From Amoebophrya sp. A120 (lineage: Eukaryota > Sar > Dinophyceae > Syndiniales > Amoebophryaceae): a DNA stretch of 64,000 bases. The DNA lies in assembly GCA_905178155.1 (NCBI GenBank), contig CAJINV010000017.1, positions 550,722-614,721 of the forward strand. Direction: 5' to 3'. The notes beneath the pieces were generated by a model. It was not told where the DNA came from. It was given only the letters and a program-made list of their open reading frames with translations, and did no database searches. Position numbers and translations under genes: made by a program. Below, piece after piece: positions 23,719-32,668 of the stretch (position 1 is its first letter; each line of letters opens with the position of its first letter).

Positions 23719-26700
23719 ATGTCGAATCCTTTCACCCCTGCGCACAGCAACATGGACGTGACTCCGGCCCATAGCATCAATATGGATGTCACGCCGGCGC
23801 ACAGCGCCCTCGCGGACGACGAACTCGAGTTCGTCGACGCCGACCGCAGCGATGTGCACATGGGGGACGAGGAAGAGTTGCAGTTCGTGGATAATCAGGA
23901 GGGCGAACAGGTACTAGAAGAAGATCCTCAACAGGGCGCGGAGCAGCGACAGCACGAGATGAATTTGGTGCAAAACGGCGTGATACCACCACCTTCGGGA
24001 GGTACTACTGGCGGAGATGACGCGGTCCTCGCCGACGAGGTACTACACCCTGCCCGGTCGCGGTCTCACAGTCGCAAAAAGCGGGAGAAGAAGCGGCTGG
24101 AGAAGCAAAACCAGCTGGATTTGCTCCTTCTGGAGCACGAAGCGCTGAGTTTAATCGGCGGTAGCGACGCTGAGGGGCTCACGACTCTGGCGCACCGGGT
24201 GACAAACAAGATCAGGTCTCTCGGGCATCTCGTGCAGGACGAAATCGAAATCCTGGTGCCCAAGACCACACAAGATAACGGGTACGGTGTTTATGTTTTT
24301 TTGATGAAGACGATTCTCTGACTGACGAGAGGACAACAGCGCGCTATGTATTATCCCTGCGACTTCATCTCATCTGGTCGTTTATATTTTTTCTTGCGCA
24401 CCGGCACCGCAAACAAGAAGTACTAGATGTATCTCTCTATTGATTCCCAATATTCGAAACTGAATTTTCCTTGCATGATCGCCAAAAGCAAAGTCTAAAA
24501 ATAACAACGCACAGCAAGCACCGGCGGATGCTGTTCAAGAACGTGCCCGCTTCCCAGCACGCGCTCGCGCTCTCCGAGATTTTGCCGCTGGTTTCCTACG
24601 CATTGCAGAAGAAGCGGGAAGATTCTGGGCGAGAGGAGTACGTGAGCATAAAGAGCAACAACGCGCCAGCCACCAGCAGCACCAGCGCGGCAGCACCTGA
24701 CACGACCGCAGCGGGAGGACCCGCCTCCAGTGCCGGCTCACTCCCGGGCGGCGGTGGTCTGAAAACGCCCGACAATGGGAGCATCGGCGGGGCGGGCGGT
24801 CTCAACTTTCAACAAGCAGGAGGATCTATTACAATGAAAAATGCCCCCACCCCCGAACTTGAAAGCATTTGTATTGCAAATCTTTCCAAATGAAACATTC
24901 GCCCTCTTGCGTGTATCAGCATCACAGAGTTCCGATCGTGAATAGCAAAAATGTGTATTGCAAAAGATCCCAGCAAGAGCGGTGCTTGTCATGCAAGCGA
25001 TGCGAAACACGACTAGAATCTGCATCAGAAAGATTCTTACTCCTTTCATGCATGACAAAAAGCTTTCATTTGGAAACTTCGCATCACAAATTGTTGCAAT
25101 TTCAGGGGTGGGGGGTATTTTTCACTGTGATAGGATCTTCGACATCTTTGCTGGTAAACGAAACGTATCAAATGTAAAAATGTCTGGGTCTGGAAGAATG
25201 CGCGATTTGTCATGCAGCTTTTCCATGACCCATGAGGCCTGGAATGCAGGACCTAGCATGACAGATTCTGCGCGATCTCTCTCATGCCTATTCTGCATGA
25301 GAAACTCCCTCCCGACTTGGTCAAAACTGGACGACTTTTGGTAATTATGCAACACAGATTTTTGCATGCTGCAGATTTAGCATGACAAGTTACATCCTTC
25401 CAGACCCAGACATTTTTACATTTGATAAAACGAGCACCTTTCCAATTCCAGCGAGAGGAGGCACAGCGACTAACCACTCAATAGGCTTCAACAGCAATAT
25501 GCCCGGAATAGATGGTCAACAGCCACCGCTTGACCAGTCCGGCCTCCAGAGCAACCCACCAATACAAGAGCAAAACGCGGGTGGCAGCTTCCGCGATGTT
25601 GATAATAGGATGTCAATGGAAAGAAGTCGGGAGCGAAGCCGCAATCGCCACAGCATGCCCCGACGAGGCTCGGGCGGCGATCTGCAGGAAGATTCGCACT
25701 CTGGAGCGGGGGGCGGCGAGGGCAAACCGCTGAAGGGCGACGGAGATAAACCTTACATCGGGTATATTCGTAACTGTAGGAAATAAATTCTAGAGGAAAA
25801 TCAAAGTTGAAGAGTTACCCACCAACTACTCCATTCAAAAAAATCAAAGTCGAAAGTAATTTTAGTATACTTACGGAATTTACTTGAACGAAAAAAAATT
25901 GCAATTGGAATTCAATATCCTTGGCTCTTTTTCAACATCACAGCAATTGGGAGCGCGGTAGGACTTTCGGCCTAGAGAAGGGCGAAATACAAAAAGTGTT
26001 GACGGTAACTGTCGACAAAATAGGGCTGCTTATCGGTCGAGGCGGGTCAAAAGTGAAAGAAATACAGGAGTCAACAGGTACGGCAAATACGGTCGTGATG
26101 ATTTGATTGTGAAATTGTTGTGGACAAGAAGAAGATATTATAGAAGATTTTTTTCTTCATACGTCATAAAAAATGCAATCTCAAAATTATCCCAGGCGCC
26201 GAGGTCGTGATCGAGCCGACGGACTACCGCACCGACCCCCCTTCCACGAAGGTGAGAGTGACCGGAGCCATCGACAAAGTCGAGAAGGCGGTTGGCATAC
26301 TAGAAGAAATTCTCGCCTGGGCAGCGGCACACCCCCGGGAGGAAGCCGGTATTGAAAAACTGCTACTGTTTGAACGTGGTAGAATAGTAGATTTTTTGTC
26401 GCACAGTTCTGTCTCTGTGCCTTTATTGCAGGAGCAACTTAGTATCGAGATCGACTCTGACACTGAGTTGTTGATTACTTGCAATTACGGCTGCATAAAT
26501 CTACTTTGACCTGCTTCCACTGACCCATAATTTTTGCCAGGTAAAAAAATGGAAGTGAATTTACACCACGTGCCGAAGCTCCTGCGTTTAAGCGCAGTGG
26601 AATACAACGATCAGCACCCGCTGTACCACATCGGCAAGATCTCCTCGAGCATGACCGGCGCCGAAAACTTGAAGGTGATCGAGGAAGAATCCGGCGCCGA

Positions 26701-28597
26701 GGTGGAAATCGACCAGACCACTGGGAACTTGGGGTACTATGTATGATGTTGACTACAGATCATGCATATAGTTGCACGTTTTGAATTGCTACTGCATGGC
26801 AAAGGCGAGAGGCTCGCGTCGCAGCAGCTTGCATGAAGACCATTAGATGGACAATCAGCAAACAGTGGCTTTTATTTTTGTTTTCAATTTTTCCACTATG
26901 TTGCCATCAGATACTCTACTATCCTGATTCGCGGGGACGAAAAATCAATGGCGGTTGCGGTGGATATTATCACGAAGGACTACGTGTTCAAGGGCGAAAA
27001 TTCCCACTTGTTTGTCGAGATGATGGCCGAGTGGATGTGCCACCCGTCGGTGTGGCAGAAGCACATGGCCGCCCGCGCCGCGGGCCTGTTTGTGCCGCCC
27101 CCGACGATCCTTCCCGGCCCCGCGCCCTTCGAGGGGCTGACCAACCCAAACGACAAGAAGGGGAAGAAGGGGAAATATTACAATGAAAAATACCCCCACC
27201 CCCGAACTTGAAAGCATTTGTATTGCAAACCTTTCCAAATGAAACATTCGCCCTCTTGCATGTATCAGCATCACAGATTTCCGATCGTGAATAGCAAAAA
27301 TTTGTATCGGATATTGATAAATATTCTTGAACTTTCGGACTCCCGCGCCCCCTTTGAATCTTCTCAAAAAAAACGAAGGGCGCGCCGGACATTCTTCTCA
27401 AGAGAAAAAGAGCGGGCGCGAGAAAGTTGAGGAATTATTAGCACGACCCACAGCATTTTTCGGATTCAACAAGGGGCCCGGGGACGCACTCCCATTTGTT
27501 TAGTAATATTTATCGACATCCGATTGCAAAAGATCCCAGCAAGAGCGGCGCTTGTCATGCAAGCGATGCGAAACACGACTAGAATCTGCATCAGAAAGAT
27601 TCATACTCCTTTCATGCATGACAAAAAGTTTTCATTTGGAAACTTCGCATCACAAATTTTGGCAACTTTGGGGGTGGGGGGTGCTTTTCATTGTAATAGG
27701 AAAAAGGGCAAGAAGGACGGGGACGCGAAGGGCAGGGGCAAGAAGGGGAAAGACAAGGACGGGAATCCGATCCCCCATGACAAAAATCCGTTCGGCGGCG
27801 ACCCCAGCAAGGGCCCCCCCGGGGGGCCCCACCACCCCTTCGGCGCCGACCCGTTCGGTAAGGGGCCCCCGCCCCACCCGGGGATGGGCGGCCCGCACCC
27901 CGGTATGGGCTTTCCGATGGACCCCCACTTGATGCACATGAAGGGCGCGGGCATGCCGCCGCACTTGCTGCACGCCGGATTTCCACCCGGAGCGCCGCCA
28001 GGAATGGATCCGATGATGATGGGTATTTTCGTTATTTCTCATTTTTTTCTTTTCAATAGCACAGTGCTCCTGCATGAAGATCAAGATGTCCGGATGTTGG
28101 GAAGTTCCATTCTTGCTCCGCACGCCCTGTCACAGGGCTTGTGGCACTACTGGTTGGTTCTTCCTCGCGACAACTGGAAAACACAAATTCCTTCTACAAA
28201 TTCAGGCAAACCCGGCATGGATAAGGGCAAGGGTTTCGGCATGCCCCCCTTCGGCGGGGATTTCGGCTTCGGAAAGGACCCGTTTGGCAAGGGCAAGGAC
28301 CTGTTTGGGAAGGGCAAGGACCCCTTCGGGAAGGGAAAGAAATTCGGCGGCGACCCCTTCAAGGGGGGTAAGCCCGACCCCTTCAAAGGTGGCGACCCCT
28401 TCAAAGGCGGCGCCCCCTTCCCCGGCGGACCCCCTCCGCCGCACTTTCCTCCCGGCGGCAAAATGGGTTTTGAGCATGGCTCCCCAAACAGCAGCCGACC
28501 CGGCATCGGCGAAGGCGGAACCCCTATCGGTGGCGGCATGCCACCACAGCAGTTTCCACCGCAAGGAGGAGGCCAGGCACCCATGATGATCGGGTAG
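23719..28597 (+). CDS. KH-domain RNA-binding protein, ten exons
   Basis: Exons 23719-24281, 24515-24826, 25138-25165, 25433-25761, 25944-26077, 26196-26348, 26541-26733, 26911-27175, 27704-28022 and 28206-28597 sum to 896 codons including stop (895 aa). Six introns are GT-AG; three are introners (B1, A2, B2). The KH domain spans exons 5-6: VLTVTVDKIGLLIGRGGSKV with the GRGG loop, continuing IQESTG-AEVVIEP. A second KH-like fold follows, from HIGKISSSMTGAENLKVIEE to GNLGYSTILIRGDEKS. The N-terminal part has an Arg/Ser/Lys-rich stretch (ARSRSHSRKKREKKR). The C-terminal 230 residues are Gly/Pro/Lys/Phe low complexity with repeated DPFGKGK and DPFKGG units. It probably binds single-stranded RNA, and the tail may favour condensates. 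Both latter points are inferred. Confidence 0.85.
24827..25132 (+). mobile_element. Introner B1
   Basis: A 306-bp element. The TIRs are TATTACAATGAAAAATGCCC at the left and the approximate reverse complement, ending TTTTTCACTGTGATA, at the right. The 5-bp repeat GGATC occurs at 24822-24826 and 25133-25137. Excision keeps the KH-gene frame (QAGGSSTSLL). Confidence 0.9.
25166..25427 (+). mobile_element. Introner A2
   Basis: A 262-bp family-A element (TATC...GATA) with TGTCTGGGTCTGGAAG and its complement near the ends. AAACG flanks it at 25161-25165 and 25428-25432. Excision joins LLVNE-TSTFPIP in frame. It sits only 33 bases after introner B1. Confidence 0.9.
27176..27698 (+). mobile_element. 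Introner B2 with a nested element
   Basis: A 523-bp family-B element, closely similar to B1 and in the same orientation, flanked by GGAAA at 27171-27175 and 27699-27703. It is longer than B1 because element C (27308-27522) is inserted in it. Excision keeps the Lys/Gly-rich frame of the KH gene. Confidence 0.9.
27308..27522. mobile_element. Nested TIR element C
   Basis: A 215-bp insertion, found by comparing B2 with B1. It starts CGGATATTGATAAATATT and ends with the near-complement AATATTTATCGACATCCG (16 of 18 pairs). The target AT appears duplicated at 27306-27307 and 27523-27524. It lacks the TAT...ATA ends of the introners, so it is probably a different transposon class. Confidence 0.8.
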
Positions 28598-29304
28598 AAT
28601 CGTCCGACACCACTTGACCGACACCTCTCGACGACGACGACGATGTCTACTTCAGGCTCTTCATCTCGATGCAGCTGTGAAGATGATATCCGTACGACAC
28701 AACGAAACGACAGCGGGTGCGTGGTCTTCAGGAGGAAAAAAATGAAACGCACCTTGCTGCGACAATCTGACGTCTTTAGAAGTCTCGTATAGTACATCAT
28801 GGCGAATGAATTCGAACGATCCTGAGAATATTGAAGCTACGAAGGTACAAATCCTAGCCGCGAAACAGTCGGCGGCAAGCGAGTATCTATTCTGGTAGCC
28901 GAAGCGCTACACGACCTGCGGGTAACTTGATGAACGCAGCAAAGCTGTTGTTCCGGTTCCATGCTTTAGCAACTAGGGAAGTAGTCGTGCAAGTCGAAGC
29001 CCTTTTTAGTGACAATACACTTCTTCATCGCTATGTTTTTTCTCTCTATGTATTTGATGTTCTAGATCTTGTTCTTCGCAGGAAAATTTGATGAGTGTTG
29101 TTCTACTTCGCCTCTTCACCTGAGTTCTTCTTTTTCTCTACTTCTACACTCACAGAGCATATCAATGGCGTTTTTTTAGGCCGGCGTTCTCTTTTTGCGT
29201 TTTGCAGCGTCGTCGTCTGAAGCTTCAGGTTGGAATCGTCCAGTGAAACTTACTTCGAAATATATCTTCTGCTTGCAACGACGAAGTCCACATACCGTGC
29301 GACC
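28598..29304. other. Intergenic, nothing recognised
   Basis: About 0.7 kb with no coding-like frame. Confidence 0.5.
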
Positions 29305-30792
29305 ATGACGGAAGTGCATCGATCTGATGCGCCCAAAAACTGGTCCGTATGCTCTTCGAGTTTTCGAAGTTGTCGCGCATTTTCGTCTTCGTCAAGCTCA
29401 AGAACGATGACAGGTGTCAAGAACTTCGTGCAGGCTGCGAGTGCGTGGACGAGAAATCTTTACTCGTGTGAGATCAACCCTCGCCCACATGTCCGCCGAC
29501 ATGAAGGGCCGCCACCTCGAAGTCCTTGTGACAAAGCTCTGCTCACAAAAACGTCGACTACCCTGGCAGCAGTTGTGGCCTTCTTCACAAGTCGTTTCTT
29601 GAGTCCCTTTATTTTGACCTTTTTGCCTCTGGTACAACTAGTACAGCAAGCCACCACACCAGCGGCGGCGATCACCTACGCGGGAAAGCCGCACCAGCCG
29701 TACCCACACTGTTTGGAAAAGGACGTGGTGATTCGAAATGCCGGCCGAGCGCTGTTCCTCAACATGGGTGCGTTTGGGGCGATTGAGGGCTGTTACAACG
29801 ACGACTGCACGATGACGGACAAGTTTGCGGCACCGGATTTCGAGACCTGTATCAATATGTGCTACACAATTCCGGAGTGTACCTGGTGGTCGTTCGGGAC
29901 GGAAAAGTCGGATAACATGACAAAGTGCTGTAGGGGAATGTCAGGTTTGAAATCGTCAAAGTTGAAATGATTTGCAATGCTGCATGAAATCTTCGATACC
30001 AGGCCGGAGTCAGATTCCTAAGCGGCGCTGGACGACAAATTTTGGCAGGGACTAGATCCAGTCCTCTGTCATGCTGTTTGGCGGGCAATGGGGCTTCACT
30101 TCTCTTGTCGTGCCACTAAAGCAGCTGCATCTTCAACCCCAACAGGCTAGGCATACAATCAAATCGCCCTCAGTTGTTGCATGCTCTCCAATACAGGTAG
30201 ACTGTGCGGCGCTGCATCTTATTCTATTCATCATTTACTGGTGGCGCTTACGTATCTATCTTCATATATATAAGTGGTAGTACATTTTATGCATTGGCGG
30301 GCGTTTTCTGTGGCGTTTCCGTTTGGGTATTCTTTGGTGCACTTTATGCATTCCAAATCTTGTCAACTTTGTCGATTTCGATTTTGTCGCCTCCATATTT
30401 TGGATACGCGTGGCGGACGACGGACGGGAGGAGCTCGGTGAAGGGTCGGGCTTCGTTTCCGGGGCGAAAGTAGATTTTGGCTTTTCATCGTTTTTTTTTC
30501 ACCAGCGCTGCTGCAAAAAATACTTAAGCAAAAACATATTACACTATCGCAAACCATTTCTATTCAATCTATGATTGCGTCGATTTGTTCTCGTTCTGGT
30601 TCTCACGACCAGGTCTGCCTCCCGGAGACGGTGAAAGAATACCCGATGGGTAATGCAGGATGCTGGATCGACGGGTTTGACTACGACATGTGTTGTGACC
30701 CAAAATTCGGCTCCGCGGGCAACACGCAGTGCTGGGACGGTCACTTTTCGCACGAGCGCTGCTGCGTTTCCCCAGAGCAGATAAGGAGGTGA
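29305..30792 (+). CDS. Cysteine-rich PAN/apple-like protein, probably secreted or membrane-bound
   Basis: Exons 29305-29930, 30403-30469 and 30613-30792 sum to 291 codons including stop (290 aa). Intron 1 is the old introner D1; intron 2 is GT-AG. A hydrophobic segment (TLAAVVAFFTSRFLSPFILTFLPLV, about residues 90-115) precedes the extracellular-like part. The PAN/apple-like core has FETCINMCYTIPECTWWSFG, MTKCWIRVADDG and GFVSGAKVC, assembled across both introns. A second Cys-rich segment follows (NAGCWIDGFDYDMCCDPKFG, then CWDGHFSHERCC). PAN modules bind protein or carbohydrate ligands outside the cell, and in related parasites such proteins serve in attachment. A role here is inference. Confidence 0.65.
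29931..30397 (+). mobile_element. Introner D1 (diverged)
   Basis: A 467-bp family-D element. The left TIR contains CAGGTTTGAAATCGTCAAAG and the right TIR contains a degraded complement (CAACTTTGTCGATTTC, ending CTCCATA). The flanking repeat is imperfect, TGCTG at 29926-29930 and TTTTG at 30398-30402, and the start reads TAGGGG rather than TATGG, suggesting age. Excision still restores KCWIRV in frame. Confidence 0.75.
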
Positions 30793-31261
30793 TACAGTTG
30801 TAGGCTTCATGACCGGCGCGAAATGTAACTTCCACTTCTTTTTACTTTATCTATTGATAAAAAAAAGTAAACCATGACCCTCACGTATGACTACAAAATG
30901 AACCAGGCGCAAATTAATTGTCGAAGAAGCGGAGCAAGATGGTGAAAATGCAAAAACTTTCTACACTAAGATCTGTGTTTCCGCTGTCGCAATCATGCCA
31001 GCAACGATGAAAATGATAAACCAGAGCTCGCGTAGTTACAGAAACTGCCCCACGACAAGCGTAAGCGCCCTAAACAATTTTGCAGCACTGCAGTGTCGGC
31101 TTTGATATGCTTATGTCCTCGAAATGGCAATCAATACATCCTCTGCTTGGCTGTAATCAACAGTCGCCGACATCGAGACCTAAAATAAGAATTTTCTACA
31201 CCTCCTCGTCTAGTAGATTGATACTACACCCACACAGTTGTAGTGCCCAAAATCATAGTAC
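30793..31261. other. Intergenic, nothing recognised
   Basis: About 0.5 kb with no supported feature. Confidence 0.5.
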
Positions 31262-32086
31262 ATGATGTCGGACCCGGCGACCGTCTCTTTTCTCCGCGAC
31301 CTTTCGGCGCCGCCCGAGCACGCATGGACGCGCGCAGCCGATGTTGCTGATTGGATGACACGAATGCAGCAGCAGTACGACCACCTGACCCGGCAAAACC
31401 TCCTGGACGCCCGGGAAAGGGAAAAGTTCCAAATCGTAAAAAGGCAAGTGGAGCAGCAGTGGAAAGAGTTGCAGAAGCAGGAACTGCTGTTGACAGGTGG
31501 AGGTGGAGGAAAAAATAAATCGTCATCCTCTTCGTCCTCGCCGAAAAATAGTGACGGAATAAACAGTACTAGGCAAAATGACAGCCACGACAGCGGCAAC
31601 CAGCGACAAAGAAACCAGTCGGAGAGGGAGGAACTAACGATCTTAAAACAGCGCACCCAGCAAGCGACCGAGCAGATGTCTTTAACCCAGAAACAGCTGG
31701 AAAAACAAGCGGAAAAGCTTACCGAAATGCAGCAAATCTTTGCTGATTTCGACTTCTCCCTGCAGGGTGCGGGCAAGGCGATGCTCCTGCTGAAGGCAAA
31801 GGCGAACGCCGATGCGAAGTACGTCTACGCTGCGTTTTACTTCTTCGTCGCCGTTTGCGTGCATATAGTGCTCCGCCGGTTGAAAGTGTACTTCTTCGCC
31901 AGCCTGTTTCTGTTCGACCTGCTGCAACCCGTGTTGATAATGCTCTGGGACGTGCTGGCTCCGTTGCTTTTTGGAGAGGAGGCTTCAGCTGGGCTGGTAG
32001 TGAAAGAAACCCTGGAGCAGGACAGGACGATACTCGCCGCCAGCAGAAATCAACCGCAAGCGCACGGCTCGTTCGGGGAATTGTAG
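31262..32086 (+). CDS. Sec20-like SNARE candidate
   Basis: Single-exon ORF of 274 aa starting MMSDPATVSF. The N-terminal half is charged and helical (WMTRMQQQYDHLTRQNLL), then a Ser/Asn-rich linker, then a heptad-rich helix (TEQMSLTQKQLEKQAEKL, near residues 135-155). This runs into FSLQGAGKAMLLLKAKA and a membrane segment (YAAFYFFVAVCVHIVLRRL), followed by a second hydrophobic stretch (FFASLFLFDLLQPVLIML). The order helix, conserved Gly-Lys-rich step and membrane anchor resembles Sec20/BNIP1, an ER SNARE for Golgi-to-ER retrograde transport. The family call is by eye only. The second hydrophobic segment would be unusual for a SNARE and argues for caution. Confidence 0.5.
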   Translation: MMSDPATVSFLRDLSAPPEHAWTRAADVADWMTRMQQQYDHLTRQNLLDAREREKFQIVKRQVEQQWKELQKQELLLTGGGGGKNKSSSSSSSPKNSDGINSTRQNDSHDSGNQRQRNQSEREELTILKQRTQQATEQMSLTQKQLEKQAEKLTEMQQIFADFDFSLQGAGKAMLLLKAKANADAKYVYAAFYFFVAVCVHIVLRRLKVYFFASLFLFDLLQPVLIMLWDVLAPLLFGEEASAGLVVKETLEQDRTILAASRNQPQAHGSFGEL

Positions 32087-32668
32087 CAGCGGAGGAGGTG
32101 GTGGTCAGCCACATTGAGGACCCCGTTAAGACAGTTGGACGAGCACAATAACGGCCTTGTAGTCATTCTCCATTTCCAAGAAAACGAAATGAATACTCGA
32201 ATCAAAAACGAAACGACTACGACAACGCATATTTGTTTACTGTGAAGTAAGGAGAGAACGCTCACAATGTACAACCAAACGGACGTTGATAACAATCGGA
32301 TGTAATATACCAAAAGCTTCATCGGCTTCGGCACGAGAACTAGATGGAGTGCCATGAGTATACATGACGAGTGTACATGTTGCTGCTCAGGTAGATTTAT
32401 TTCATCGTTGTAGGTCGTCGTATGGGAGTCAGTCGGTTTTTCTGAATCCGAGTTGCTTGTACTCGTATTGTTTGAGTGAATGACTGCATTCGTTTTCGTT
32501 GCATGATAAAAGAGAAGGGTCGCAACATTTTTTAGCGGGCGATTTTTTTTGTCACACTAAGTTACTTAGTTAGCACTGATTAGCAGGGAAGTAGGAATAG
32601 GATGAAGAAGAGCTACGAGATTGCAGCATCAACAACGCAGCTGAGCAGGTCTTGAAGCACTAGCAGTG
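32087..32668. other. Intergenic, nothing recognised
   Basis: About 0.6 kb with no supported feature. Confidence 0.5.

Noticed and set aside
27524-28597. Long open frame starting inside introner B2
   Set aside because: The first part is element sequence that happens to be open into the real KH-gene exon. The exon proper begins after the GGAAA repeat.
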